Below are positions 42,888-55,689 of a DNA stretch of 64,000 nucleotides, piece by piece. Below the pieces are notes generated by a model, which saw nothing but the letters and a program-made list of their open reading frames with translations, was not told where the DNA came from and did no database searches. This stretch comes from Adineta steineri (taxonomy: Eukaryota; Rotifera; Eurotatoria; Adinetida; Adinetidae), in assembly GCA_905250115.1 (NCBI GenBank), contig CAJNOI010000281.1, forward strand, positions 27,068-91,067, read 5' to 3'. The position numbers were made by a program, and so were the translations under genes. Numbering within the stretch: the first letter of the stretch is position 1; each line of letters starts with the position of its first letter.

Positions 42888-43092
42888 CGTGAAATTTATT
42901 TTCTACAATAAATAATGACAAGTAATTTCATTTCTTAGTCATTCGTTCATCCTCTTATTGGCTAATATGAATAACCAATACTAACATTACAAGGTTGACA
43001 ATGATTGTTTTTTTATATTTATCTAATTTTTCTCATTCTTATTGAGTGTGTGCATTTAAGAAGAGGAAATTTATATTTTTATATGATTATAG
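42888..43092. promoter_or_regulatory. Bidirectional promoter region HECTD2/SYVN1
   Basis: Only 205 bp separate the start codons of divergently transcribed HECTD2 and SYVN1, so both 5' UTRs and promoters must share this stretch. A TTATTGGCTAATATG word (about 42954) contains an inverted CCAAT box (ATTGG). No TATA box is obvious. Confidence 0.6.
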
Positions 43093-44945
43093 ATGCCACA
43101 AATAATTATGATGAAAGCACAATATTTAATTCTACTTAGTTTTCTATTAACATTTATCGTTATAACAAATGCTTTTTATACAAAAAGACAATTTTATTCA
43201 TCAGTTATATATCTAACAAAATCAAATACAAGTCTTGCGGTAGAAGAATTATATATGAGTTTTTTTTTAATTAAAAATAAATTTATTTCTTAGGTTCTCT
43301 ATGTTCAAGGATTTGTCTTTATTATTTTATTTGGTAAACTTTTTCAACGTATATTTCTTGGACAACTTCGAGCGATTGAAACTGAGGTTTGCTGAACTAT
43401 GAAAATAGCCTTTCTCTTCTATTTATTTCTTCTTTGACAGCATCTATATGAACGTGCATGGTTTTCTATAACAGAAACATGTCTAGCATTTACTATGTTT
43501 CGTGATGATTTTAATACACGTTTTGCAATATTATTTGCAATTTTACTATTTCTAAAATGTTTTCATTGGCTATTAGAAGATCGTGTTGATTATGTAAGTG
43601 TAATATAAATGTTCTTGATAGACAAGAGAAACTATCATTCAATTTAGATGGAACAAAGTCCTGTGCTGGGCCCAATATTTCATGCAAGAACTATTGGTAA
43701 AATAAAATAGTTGATTTTTTATATCATAAAGATTTTTTGATTTGTAATTCTTAGGTCTTTGGACTGTATTATGTCTTTGTGATTATTTATTTATTCTATT
43801 AGCTTATATACATGTAATGTCAACAGGAGCATCTGTTGAAATTGTATTTGGTTTTGAGGTAAGAAAATTCAAAAGTTCACCGATGTACTAATTAAAAACT
43901 ATTTTAGTATGCTATTCTACTTATTTCGGTGATTACAATTGCATTAAAATATTCAGTTCATCTCATGGAAATTCGTGCCGGTGAACAATGGGAAGGTAGA
44001 GGTGTATATATGCTATTTTCCGATGTAGTTCTTGGATTTTTTCGTGTTACATTATACATGATATTTATAATGGTTATGATGAAAATTCATACATTTCCAT
44101 TATTTGCTATTCGACCAGCATTTTTGGCAATGAGGTAAAGTTTTCTTTGTAAAATATTCGTTTATTTATTTATTAAATTTTTTAGAACATTTCGTAAAGC
44201 ATGTGATGATGCAATAGAATCACGACGTGCTATACAAAATTTAAATACAATGTATCCTGATTTAACAGCTGATGAACTTGCTAATGTTGCTGATACAACA
44301 TGTACCATATGTCGAGAAGAAATGCAAGTACAACAATGTATTAAACGTCTTACTTGTCAACATGTATTTCATAAAAAATGTTTACGTTTATGGTTTCAAC
44401 GACAACAAAATTGTATGTTTTTGTGAAAAATAAGCTTTTCTGTCATATCATATATGCATTTTTCAGGTCCAATTTGTCGAACTACTGTTTTACGATCTAC
44501 ACCTCGACAAGCTGCGGGACCTCAACCACAAGCACCTGTTCCTCCAGCTGAACCTGTACCACCACCGCCACCACCAGCCACATCAACTCCAATATCTAAT
44601 TCTACAACGACTCAAAACACAACTATTCCACAAATACCATTAAGTCCATTTGCTATGGTATTGCCACCTTTTGGTAAATAAAATAAAATTTAAATGAAAC
44701 ATATTTTCAATAAAAACTTTGTCTATTAAGCATTTCCTCCGCCACCTTTACCACCACTTGATTTTACTGGTATGTCTGAAGAAGCCATTCGAGCAATGGA
44801 ACGAACAGAATTAGCTCATGTTCGAGCACGTCTACAATGTTTACAAAATGTTAGAAATTTATTAGATGCATCAATAACATCAATGCAACAATTTGTCAAT
44901 ATCTTACCAGTACCAACAACAAGTTCAAATAATCATGTTGATTAA
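43093..44945 (+). CDS. SYVN1: SYVN1/HRD1 ER-membrane E3 ubiquitin ligase
   Basis: Core ERAD ligase of the ER membrane. Nine exons join in phase: 43093-43239, 43294-43386, 43441-43593, 43648-43696, 43755-43858, 43908-44134, 44186-44412, 44467-44673, 44731-44945; 473 residues. The N-terminal half is multi-spanning and matches HRD1 closely: LTKSNTSLAV/LYVQGF, ETCLAFTMFRDDFN, FLKCFHWLLEDRVDYMEQSP, MKIHTFPLFAIRPAFLAMR. A RING-H2 finger follows (CTICREEM, CQHVFHKKCLRLWFQRQQNCPIC). The Pro-rich C-terminal tail is short (human 617 residues), but the closing helix with RLQCLQNVRNLLDASI is retained. The first exon must end at the donor after Leu-Ala; reading on gives a false stop. Confidence 0.95.
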
Positions 44946-45330
44946 ATTTATTTTTATTCATGTTTATTTGTAATAATCTTTTTTTCTCATTGTGAATTGT
45001 ATATATAATAGAGCTTTTTATTCAATATAATAGCTCAGAAAGTTACTTTTTTTTTAAATTAATCATATAATAATGTATTAAAATAAGACTACTAATATTA
45101 ACAATCAGAATTTTTTTTCTATAGAGCTTAACTTTTATTTTTAGAGAAAATCGAGTAAACTTGTATTTCAATAAATCAATATCCATATCACTTTTAAATG
45201 TTTAAATATCTATATAATGAGATTTTTTGGCATTACAAATCATCTTTCTTGAACACAACATTTTCGTTTATTATTATTAGTATATTTGACAAATTAGAAA
45301 GAAAAGAAACCTGTTGACAGATATATCCAG

Positions 45331-45623
45331 CAGTGTCCACGAATTGAGAACTGGAAATTCCTAAACTATCAAGGAACTATCGACAGAATGATGATAATTC
45401 CTTAAGGAATTGAGAACTGACCATTAATTCGCTCATAATTCGACCACTCATAATAATCAAAATGATGCATGTTCTTCAGTAGTTTTCACACCCACACATT
45501 TCCTCACCAATATGTATATGAAAGAAAAAAAATATTGTGAATAATATGAGTTTTTGATTGTGATGATCAAAGAACTGAGAGGAAATTGAGGAGGAATTCC
45601 TATTTCTCAGTCCTTGGACACAC
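45331..45623. mobile_element. Candidate MITE, about 290 bp
   Basis: Left end CAGTGTCCACGAATTGAGAA and right end ...TTCTCAGTCCTTGGACACAC are near reverse complements over roughly 30 bp including AGGAATTCC/GGAAATTCCT inner parts. No coding capacity. A target-site duplication could not be defined. Confidence 0.45.
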
Positions 45624-45726
45624 CTCAATGCGAAAAGGAAAAGAGAAGTAATATAGATCGAAGTGATAAAGAAAAATGTATGATCACTCAAAAAGAGACA
45701 CAATGGTATGTTTTTCTTACATATAT

Positions 45727-45777
45727 TGGTGTGAGAATCTCTTCTCTAAACCACAATGACATTCACACCCACACCCA
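45727..45777. repeat. Telomere-like hairpin element
   Basis: GGTGTGAGAATCTCTTCTCT then AAACC... and a C-strand arm ATTCACACCCACACCC. Its TCTCTTCTCT loop word is shared with the copy at 52718. Confidence 0.55.
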
Positions 45778-47217
45778 AAATCTTCCGAATATATCATCAA
45801 TTTTTTCATTATTTATAACACATTTGTTATTTATTGTTTAATATCACAAGAATTTCGAATGGAAATGATTTTAATTATATTATCTTTCATTTTTATTCAA
45901 AAACAACCTAATATTTCGAGAGATCTTGAAATTTTTTTGAAAAACTTCACATTTGCTTTTCATTTTCTAAAATGTTTGAAAAATTAATTTAAAGAAAAAA
46001 AAATTTTTACGTTGCTTTTAATGTATTGCGTAAGTTTTTGTTAATTATTGATCTTTGCAATATACTAGAGATGATAGGTAAATATTTGAATTATTATTTT
46101 AATCAAATTTTTGTTTTGTTTTTTCAAACATATATCAAATTTTACACTAATGGACATTCTATTTGCATGTGGAATTATTTCTATATGAGTAATAAAAATA
46201 AATGGAAATGAACTTGATCTCTGAAAAGAACGTTTGTATTCTTGAATTATTCGAATACTACTTAATTTGGACTTTTTTTATTTTTATTCAGATAATTTAT
46301 CAAAAGTTTCAGTTTACAAAAAATTGTTTTGAATCAAGAAGATTTTGTTATAATATGATATAAATTATTCGATTCTGGCAAACTGTATGAACTTATCAAA
46401 AGATTTGATCTTTTTTTATTGAGGATGTGCGTATACAGATTGAAGAAGGTCTAAAGCCACATTCATATCCATTCGCATCCATAAAAACACGGAACCCCGC
46501 TCGCCTTTCAGTTGGCTATGATCCAATCGAAAATTGTACCACATGATGCAGAATTTAATTCTACGACCATCACAACTACCTTTAGACAGATCATAAGTCT
46601 CGAACCTGCAGGTAACTTTCACTACGTAATTATACTGAAATTACCTTATTTTCTTTTCTTTTTCGTTAACATACATATTCATAAAAATATAAGGTAAGTT
46701 GCATGTCAGTATTTTGTTCAATTCATCTGCATTCACAACCTCGTTCTCATTTTGTCTTACGTCTGATATTATTATATATTATCCTTTAGATTACCTTTTA
46801 TGATTGTTACTTTCAGACATATTCATCTTTGTCATTCATGAACTCACTTCAAGGTCTTTTGGTAACCGAATCATTTCAATGATCATGTATTCTAAATCTG
46901 ATGAATACTATCAAAACAATTAAATATTGTGAAAAACAACACTAAAACTAAGGACAGATTTGAAAGGATACTTAAAGTTATCGTGTCAGTTGAAAATTTT
47001 GTTAATCCTAATAAATTAATCTATACGAGTAAAAAAAATATTCTTTTTTATTTAGAATGAAATATTTAAGTGTGACAAAAAATGCAGCAGACATATGGAA
47101 GGAAACAGTTCGAGGATGTTATAAATTGAGAATTCTTCTAATGAAAGTATTGTTTGGAATTTGCATTACTTGCAAGGAAAAGAATAAGATAAGTGAAAGT
47201 TAATTTGTGTGAAATAA

Positions 47218-50156
47218 TTAATATAATTCTGCACTATTTAAAAAACCATTATTATTCTCCCCACCAGTAACTAATACTTTTCCATTTGATAATACAGTTA
47301 CTGTATGGTAACCCCGTGCATTAATCATGTTATCAGTAGTTGTCCAAGTACCTGTTGATGAATCATACAATTCAGCACTATTTAAAACACTAGGGTTACT
47401 ATTGTATCCACCAATAGCTAATACTTTTCCATTTGATAATACAGATGATGTGTGATACACTCGTGCATTAATCATGTTACCAGTAGTTGTCCAAGTACCT
47501 GTTGATGGATCATACAGCTCAGCACTATTTAAAGTATTAACAATACCATTTCCACCAGTAACTAATACTTTTCCATTTGATAATACAGATGCTGTGTGCC
47601 ACGATCGTGCATTAGTCATGTTACCAGTAGTTGTCCAAATACCTGTTGATGGATCATAAAGCTCAGTACTATTTAAAATATTTNNNNNNNNNNAAATACC
47701 TGTTGATGGATCATAAAGCTCAGTACTATTTAAAATATTTCCGTTGTATCCACCAGTAACTAATACTTTTCCATTTGATAATACAGATACTGTGTGATAC
47801 TCTCGTGCATTAGTCATGGTACTAGTAGTTGTCCAAGTACCTGTTGATGGATCATACATCTCAGCAGTATTTAAAGCATTACCACCCCATCCACCAGTGA
47901 CTAATACTCTTCCATCTGATAATACAGATGCTGTGTGATCACCTCGTGCATTAGTCATGTTACTAGTAGTTGTCCAAATGCCTGTTGATAGATCATACAA
48001 TTCGGCACTATTTAAAACACCAAAGCCATTAGGTGATCCACCAGTAACTAATACTTTTCCATTTGATAATACAGATGCTGTGTGAACAAATCGTGCATCA
48101 CTCATGTTACTAGTAGAAAGCCATCCTAGAAGTTATATTTTTATATATTTTGATTATACAATAATAAATAATCAAACGATCAACATTCATTATTCCTCTA
48201 CAGTATTTTTCATTATTCTAAAAACGACACTCTTTCATATATCTGTTTTATATCACCTCAAACTTATGTAGACTGAGAATAGTAGTTAAATGTATTATAC
48301 AAATCCTATTCACATACCATTATGGCAGCTTCAGTTTTTTTATATTTTCTACTTCATCTTTTATCTCAATCAAATATATAAAAGATGCTTATCTCAAATT
48401 AATCACTGTGCTAATTACACCGACTGATGTGTTTTTCGATTCTCTATCAATTTTACAAGCTATGCTTGAAAGATATTCAATACAATAAAATATAGGAACT
48501 TCTTATCCACTGTTTCATAGTTCTTTGGATATCATAATCAAAATAATGAATTATTCATAGCATTTTCTTTTCAATAATCTATACATAGGTATGAAAAGAC
48601 CTATATAGAATTCATCACTGGAACTGGTGTAAAACATAAACTAGTACAAAAATGAGTGATTAATCTCGAAGTTTCTGATGATTCACTGTCAAATCATTGA
48701 TAGTTTTTAATTAATTTACAGAAATTTTATTATTTAGTTGTTCTCAACTCTATTCTCATTGATGTTTCATATTTAATCAAATGCTCTACTTGAATTTATT
48801 GACAGAGCAACATATTTTCGTCAGTTCCCTATTCGCATCTTATGTAATGAACACTATCATAGAAAAAAGCAAACCTTTACAAATGTTTTAAATATGATAT
48901 GAAAGATTAATCCAAAAATAAAAATAGTATTTAATGTCTAATTGTATAGTTCACTCGATCATCTCATCAATCAATACAAGATAGATGAGATAGCTATTAA
49001 TCACATAATGATAATCTTGGATTCTCTATCAAAACTGATTCACCTTCACATATACTCTGTTCCTAAATTTCATATAAGATGGCTGATCTATTTTACAATA
49101 AGTTTAATATTGATGATCAACAATGCCTCTTAAACTTCATCTAACATAACTATAAATTAATATTATTGGAATAATAAAAGCAACAGAAAGGAGAGGAATA
49201 AATAAAAATATGAAACCAAGCAAAGATAAATTTTACTTGAGATAACCTATCATAGCGATTTCTATACTTCGATCTATTCATTTATATTATTTTATTATTT
49301 AATGCAACAAACGTAAACAAAAAGTTTGTTCTACAAAATATTTCAGCTCAAACATGAAAAACAAACAATATTGAATTATTATAAAACTGTAATCCCTTAT
49401 TCTTCCGACTAAATCTTATATAGACTTCTGTTTATCTTTCATTTTATAACTAAACTGAACACTTCAACATAGTTCAGTTCCTCATCTCTTTTTTGTTTCT
49501 CTTGTTAATTAACAAAGGACATCACATATCTGTATTAGTCTATCTATTACATTTGTTTTCACTACAACAAATGTATCACTCAACAGACATTTTACATGAA
49601 TGAATGATACTTTATCTACAAATATGAATAAAATGAATTTCTCTAGTTGAGTGTGATGAAGTCTAACATTTAAATAGTATTTATTAGTACCTGTGTAACA
49701 CATTTGTGTTGCTGATAATGGTAAACATACTGCTTGCGATGAACAACATGAATTAATAACGCATATTGACTTATTTAATGAACATGTTTGTGTAATATTA
49801 TCACATCTTTCTAATATTGAACATAAAATACCAGGTGCACAATAACTTATATTATTTATTGTTCGATAATCATAACAAGGTGTTGATGATGAAAGACAAT
49901 TATTGTTATCATTCAAGCTTGTATTACATTGTTGTAAAGAACAATTTGATGTTTGATTCCATGCTGAATGAGATGATGAAGATAATGTAAATTGGATAGA
50001 AGCATCATTTTCTCTACAAGAATAATTAGGTGGCTGTGTAGTTTGACCTATAGAATTAATTTATATTATGATAAAGTGAAATGAAAAAAGATAATCTAAC
50101 AAACCTTTTACAGATGAAAAAGATATGATGAAAAACAAGACAATGATAAATCGCAT
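47218..50156 (-). CDS. Secreted Cys-rich + six-kelch-repeat protein (copy A)
   Basis: Three exons on the minus strand join in phase: 50156-50105 (signal peptide [17 protein letters not shown]), 50047-49691 (Cys-rich domain of about 119 residues with repeated Cys pairs and N-glycosylation sites such as NTS/NCS/NKS), and 48125-47218 (kelch). The kelch part begins [11 protein letters not shown] and has six repeats of about 49 residues ([30 protein letters not shown]), and ends on a half repeat NSAELY plus stop, so the first and last strands could close one six-bladed propeller. The product is about 438 residues across a 10-N gap. Kelch repeats of this style are bacterial-looking but common in bdelloid secreted proteins; the role is unknown (adhesion or glycan binding is a guess). 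An inverted paralogue lies at 61906. Confidence 0.8.
47637..47740. other. Assembly gap with identical flanks
   Basis: The 47 bp on each side of the 10-N run (47684-47693) are identical, beginning AAATACCTGTTGATGGATCA and ending TTTAAAATATTT. The gap therefore either splits two overlapping contig ends or hides further kelch repeats, so repeat number here is uncertain. Confidence 0.85.
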
Positions 50157-53100
50157 TATTTGTTGTGTAATGAATGAAAAATTAAAGTGTGCACAACAAT
50201 GAATGATTTTACTTTATTCTTTTTTCCTTTACTTCCCACATTACTCTTTTCGTTGAAAAGACCTAAAGCTGTTTCTCTTAACAGTTGTTTGTGTCCTTGA
50301 AATCGAAAATGTATTGCTTTTATTTTGAATTGTTTATTTTGTAAACGTTCAGAATAGAAAAAAGCTTTTATATGTCTATGATTTTTATTTTCATCAAATA
50401 TTCTTCGCGTTTGTTCTTTCCTGACAACTAAAATCATAACATTTCTTCAATCGAAGTTTGAAACATTATCAGTTATGTGATTTTGTTTCAATTAACGAAA
50501 GTAAAAGAAAGCATCTCTGGAACAGATTCATGTTTACTTGATCGTTTTTTTATAAGAGTTTATTCATTATACATAGTTTTTCGAAGGTAAATAAAAGATT
50601 TAGTTATTATTTAAATGCTCTTTTCAACACCGTTACGGCTTTATATTTCATGTGACTCTTATTTTTTGAAAAACATTATTCTTACACAGAACAAAAAATA
50701 TTTTAGGTAAAATCATCAAACATGAAACTAATTTAGTTTATGTTATTAATAGTTTTTTATAGAAATTGAGTTTATTTATCTTTTTTAGATTTATTGTTAT
50801 TGAAAAATAAAGAATACTTGTTTATCCTCAAATTTAAAAATGGTCAAATTCTTACTTAAAAGAAACAATTATTCGATAGGTTTAGTTATAATTAATGAGA
50901 TGAGAGTTTATTTTATGAAAAAAGAACAAGATATGATCTTCTAATGATTAACATTCATCTGTTATGAGTTTATTTTTGTAATCTTGTAAGGTATTATAAG
51001 AATTGTAAATACTGAGAAATAAATATGATGCGCTAATATATATAACTAAAATCTAAAAAAAAGATAAAATAGAATAAATGGTGCAAAAAAGAAAAGAAAT
51101 GAAACATTTGTTTAGAAATAATCTTATCTTATATGGATAGGATAGAAAGATTCTTAAAGAAATAAACAAAGAAATATACATAAATGATTAATTGAAAAAG
51201 GGAAATGATTATTTGTTGTAAACGCTATTTAAAGTGTTTTATATCATATAAATAAGTAATGAATAGAGTTTATGATCTTGTTCATCTGCAATAAGAATAT
51301 TGCTAAACTATTGAATTCTTTATTTATTTCTGTTATTATACAATGCATTAAATAAATTTATTATATCTTTCTTCTATTTATTGATAAACGTATGAGATCA
51401 TGTATCAATCTCTATATTGAATTTTGTTGATAGAAATGATGACGAAATCAAACAAATAGTATTTACAATATTATCGTAAGTACTTCTTATTCAGATAAAA
51501 AAAATAAATCTAATGAAATCATTGAAAGGTAGGTCTTATTATTTTTTGGTATTATACATATTTATATAATATGTGTACTAAAAAAAGAAGAGTTCAGAAT
51601 GTTTCTTTCTTGTCAATAAGAGTAATATTTGATCTTTTGATAGTTGAATCGATTTCATTGAAAAACTCTCTATTAAAGTAACAAAAAAGATTGTTCTATG
51701 GTGAATGCACATATTAGAATTAGAATAGATAAAAATTTATTGAATCAATACTTGTCATCCATTCAACTTCTCTTGTTATTTTATCGATAAATAAATGAGA
51801 TTATATATCGTATTCAGTGATTTCATCTTACAATGAAAGACTGACTATCTGTTATAGTCGGAATCCATTATATGTAGTATCAAATACAATTGATTTTTTT
51901 ATTTGATGGATGACGTCCTCTATAAATCGAGTTATTATTAGTGAAATGTTTTAACCATTCATCTATATAATACTTTTTTTAAAATTGATCTTTAAGAAAC
52001 CTTTCGAAAGTTTATGATACGCATTTTGCCAAAAAAACATTCATTATTAAAAACGTCGTCTAGTTCACTTTATTTCGAAGTAACTCACACATGTAATACA
52101 ACAAAAGCTCGTATAGATCATTTAACATTTGATTGAAATCATACATCGTGTGGCCAGATTTGAAAATACTTATCATTTAGGACATCGACCAGTAATTTAT
52201 AATTAATTTTTTGTATTTTGCTTTCATTGTTTTTTCTTGGTCACTTTGATTTATTTCAATGTTTCAAATGGTATACCTTCTTAAACTATCACAAGTAACT
52301 GAAGATGATGTTAAGTTTCAATCTTCCCATGGTCAGAGTGAAATGTTATCGGTAAGGATCTTTCATCAAATATATGTAATATCATAATGAAAATAAGAAA
52401 TAGAGTGAAAATTTTCAGAAATATAATTCATCAAAGAAACTTCAGACAATAACTCTATCAAGAATTGTAAAATCTTATGAGGAGAAGTATTTTTTGAAAT
52501 ATTAAAACTTGTTGAGTCTTTATAGTAGAACGAGCGCTGATTTATAGACAAATATCTAGAATTAATGCTAATAACATTGAGTTTCGCGCAATGTAGATAT
52601 TATTGATTAATAATTGCAGTGTATTCTTACGAACTAAAAGATAAAAACTGTGGTATCATACAAGATTGATATAGTTAGTTCATTAGATTTACTGCAAAAA
52701 ATACTGACTATCTATTTGTGGGTGTGGGTGTAAGTCTCTCTTCTCTTAATCTCAACCACACCCATACCCTTCCTAAGTATTCATTCTTATATAAATCCTT
52801 GCAATGATAAAATGGTTTAAAAAAAAGTCACAGCTATTTTTAAGTACTAAAAACTATTTATGAAATAGAACAGCTTGTGATATAACGTGTAAATAAAGCA
52901 TGTTCCCTGGTATTCACTGTTATGTATAATATTCGAATTTATTAATTTAATCATCTAGCGTTTAAATTCAGATTTCAATCAAAAAAAGAAGATAAAATAG
53001 GTCGATAAGATTTTAGGAAGCTCTTTTTTATAATTATGCTATTATACTCTCCTGAATAACAAGATTTTTCTGCAATCTGATGCTATAATTTGATGTATAG

Positions 53101-53434
53101 TTTCTAAAATAACAGTTGTTACCTAATGGACTTTTTTTACAAGGAAAAAAAATATACTTAATAAAACATGAATTGAAAGAATATTGAAGGGTATGAAGTA
53201 GAAATTTGCGTCCATCACTTCTTCTCTTCTCGGTCGACGTGACATATATATATATATTAATAACTATTCGTCACTGACATCATTAGCTAGTTAAATGTTG
53301 CAGAGATTGCGCTAATAGCATTTTTTTATTAATCAATGAATTAAATTAAACGCGAAAGAATATTATAATAAATAAGACATCATTTTTTCCTCGCACCGGA
53401 ATATTGTTCCTAACTATCGAATAAAATAGTAAAG
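50157..53434. other. Intergenic 3.3 kb
   Basis: Strongly AT-rich with no supported gene. Small open frames (50156-50437 minus, 52366-52551 minus) have no recognisable domain. A telomere-like hairpin is at 52718-52770. Confidence 0.5.
52718..52770. repeat. Telomere-like hairpin element
   Basis: G arm GTGGGTGTGGGTGTAAG, loop TCTCTCTTCTCTTAATCTCA, C arm ACCACACCCATACCC. The cleanest copy of the dispersed hairpin. Confidence 0.7.
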
Positions 53435-54445
53435 TTATAACGTAAAAACAACTGTATGAATAATAGTATTATTAATTTTTAACATTTCAGTCCATTCTTT
53501 TTTCTTATTTGGTTCAACAAATGGATACATATCTTTCAAACGATTGCATTGGACTGTTACTGATTTTTGAGAAACTTCAATGCTATGATTCCAAAAATGA
53601 GTTTTACATTCACCAAAAGGATCAAACTTAAATAAACGTTTAGGTTTTCTTGGTGCTGGTACCCATAAGTATCCAAGTGGTCTTAAAATTAATGGAAAGA
53701 TATATCTCGTTTGAAATGGTTCTTCTGGATTGAGTAGAGACCATAAATGAGTTTGATTTTGTTCATAAAAAAAAATATCGACAAATGGAAAATGCCATTT
53801 CTTTTTTCCAGCAATTTGAGTAATATTATAATATAATTTATCATATTCCTTTTTTGATCCACCATGATGAAAAGCAAATCCAATTAATGTTTTTTCTATT
53901 TTTTTAAATTCATTATTTAAAATTTTTCGTTTATCATTGGGTACCAATATATCAAGATCATCATCCCAAGGTATAATATCATGATGTCTTAGAGAACCTA
54001 ATAATGTTCCTTCACTTATAAAATAAGTAATTTTATTTTCACGACATATTCGATCAATTATCATTAATAAATGCATCATTAATGTATGTTCACATTGAGT
54101 TAGTGCACGAGGAATAATAGATGATGATTTCCAATGTGAATAACGATAGTAAGGAAAACGAAAAGTTTTTGTATCATTAAATGCAGGTGGAAAAATGACG
54201 GGTGATTGAGGATAATAGCGTTCACTATCAATACGTTGCGCCAAGTCTAAACATAATAAAGAAGTATCATCGACAGCAGTTTTTTCATCTTCTATATCTG
54301 ATAAATTATTCGAGGAAAGTATTGATTTTGGACATAATGGACATTTTACATGTCGAATAGATTGATAGCTTATTAATATAATAATTGATGTAAAAACGAA
54401 TGGAATTATGATAGTTTTGGGTAGTCTTTCTAACTGATGATACAT
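53435..54445 (-). CDS. LicD-family (fukutin-like) glycan phosphotransferase
   Basis: Single-exon gene of 336 residues. Residues about 12-30 form a membrane anchor (TIIIPFVFTSIIILISY) after a short basic N-terminus: type II topology, probably Golgi. The LicD signature is clear: ITYFISEGTLLGSLRHHDII then PWDDDLDILVPND, with the DxD metal-binding acids, and FPFVDIFFYEQ downstream. LicD/fukutin/FKRP enzymes transfer phospho-compounds such as ribitol-phosphate or phosphocholine to glycans. Substrate unknown here. N-glycosylation motifs (NDT, NIT, NHS) fit a lumenal catalytic domain. It lies alone in the rearranged region and is intact, unlike its neighbours. Confidence 0.88.
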   Translation of the reverse strand: MYHQLERLPKTIIIPFVFTSIIILISYQSIRHVKCPLCPKSILSSNNLSDIEDEKTAVDDTSLLCLDLAQRIDSERYYPQSPVIFPPAFNDTKTFRFPYYRYSHWKSSSIIPRALTQCEHTLMMHLLMIIDRICRENKITYFISEGTLLGSLRHHDIIPWDDDLDILVPNDKRKILNNEFKKIEKTLIGFAFHHGGSKKEYDKLYYNITQIAGKKKWHFPFVDIFFYEQNQTHLWSLLNPEEPFQTRYIFPLILRPLGYLWVPAPRKPKRLFKFDPFGECKTHFWNHSIEVSQKSVTVQCNRLKDMYPFVEPNKKKEWTEMLKINNTIIHTVVFTL

Positions 54446-54683
54446 ATTTTTTTGATTTTTAATTTATCATACTATGTGGCAGATGCTATTATCATTGATT
54501 TTTTTTCTGCTGTTTTTTTTTGTGTAATAAAAAACAGATGAAATATAGAAAATGTGATGAAATGAAAAGAAAGTTTAATAATAATTATTACTAAAGTAAG
54601 ACTAAATAACATCTTGTGAACTCCAAACAAAAATAAATTGCTCGTATTTATAGAAACGAATGAAATATTTTTTTTTCTATAAA

Positions 54684-55390
54684 GGCACTGATATAATAAT
54701 GCAATTAGATGATGTTGTATGAAGTACACTAACCGGTCCAAGAGTTGAAGAAGCTATGTGGAGGTTTGTAATTGAATATATTTTTACTATCTATTATTTA
54801 TTAAATAAGATTGTTATGATCGCTTGATCGGTTTATAGAAGCACATTCTTGTCCAGATGAACAAAGTGCTAAAGGTAAACTCTTTTTTTTATTGAATTCT
54901 TAAATTTATTCTTATAGAAATAATTAATCGTAATTGTCCCGGTTATGCAGTTGGTGGGGAAGATAAAGATCATTTTTGGTGTATGGTTACTCTTTCAATA
55001 GAATATTTAATGGGTGTTGGGTTTGTTGTTGATTGAATTGCAAAAATTAATTGTATTATTGATTATTTTTAAAACAATTCATAGTATTGCAATTGATGTT
55101 GTTATATGTTCCGCGCTTGGTTGTGATATTTTAATATAAAAAAGGTCATCGTTTAATTGATGATAGTTATACACGATCATATCTTAATACAATTGTTACA
55201 GAAGAAACAACTGCATATCATTTACTTACAATTCATAATGTTGCATATCAGGTTGAGAAAAATTCTTTTGAGAAAATATTATTTTTACACTTTTTTTGTT
55301 AATTTAAATGTAGATGAGATTAATATCTCGAATTCGACAAGCAATAAATGAATAACGTTTTTCAGAATTTATCGAATACTTTATTTCAAT
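54684..55390 (+). pseudogene. QTRT1: QTRT1 (queuine tRNA-ribosyltransferase) pseudogene
   Basis: Remnant of the catalytic subunit of eukaryotic tRNA-guanine transglycosylase, which inserts queuine at the wobble base. Recognisable pieces in order: GTDIIMQLDDVV, in-frame TGA at 54720, STLTGPRVEEAMW; LDRFIEAHSCPDEQ (54828-54875); [19 protein letters not shown] and YLMGVG (54921-55020); IAIDVVICSALGCDIL; then directly the C-terminal TAYHLLTIHNVAYQ / MRLISRIRQAINE followed by TAA and RFSEFIEYF. The part with the catalytic Asp region after GCD and the zinc-binding Cys is missing, and several joins need frame changes. A working copy must lie elsewhere if the organism makes queuosine. Confidence 0.82.
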
Positions 55391-55689
55391 TTATTATCAA
55401 AAGAACTGAGCTGTAGGACATGATAACTTATTAGTTCGAATGGACTTTACAATAAAATATTTATCTAAATACGTCTAGATAAAAATAAATCATGAAGAAA
55501 GAAATTTTTTACCTGTATGCATTTTTATATTTACAAAAGTAATATTCGAGTTTGATCGTTACATCGATAAAAATGTGTATATAATACAAATTAGTCACAC
55601 ATATTCAGCTTTTCATTAATAAAAAATATTTGATTCTCTTCCGTTTTTACTATTTATTATACATTATTTTGAATAGAATTGAATCATTG

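Larger units (their letters stand above)
44946..47217. other. Intergenic 2.3 kb with repeat elements
   Basis: AT-rich, no gene supported. Contains an inverted-repeat element at 45331-45623 and telomere-like patches at 45486-45500, 45727-45777 and 46421-46480. Open frames of 60-75 codons here have no domain and lie in repeats. Confidence 0.5.

Noticed and set aside
45614-45841. 75-codon plus frame and its minus partner
   Set aside because: They run through the candidate MITE end and a telomere-like hairpin; no protein similarity.
50156-50437. 93-codon minus frame (MILVVRKEQTRRIF)
   Set aside because: Overlaps the start of kelch copy A upstream region, no domain, low-complexity Lys-rich translation.
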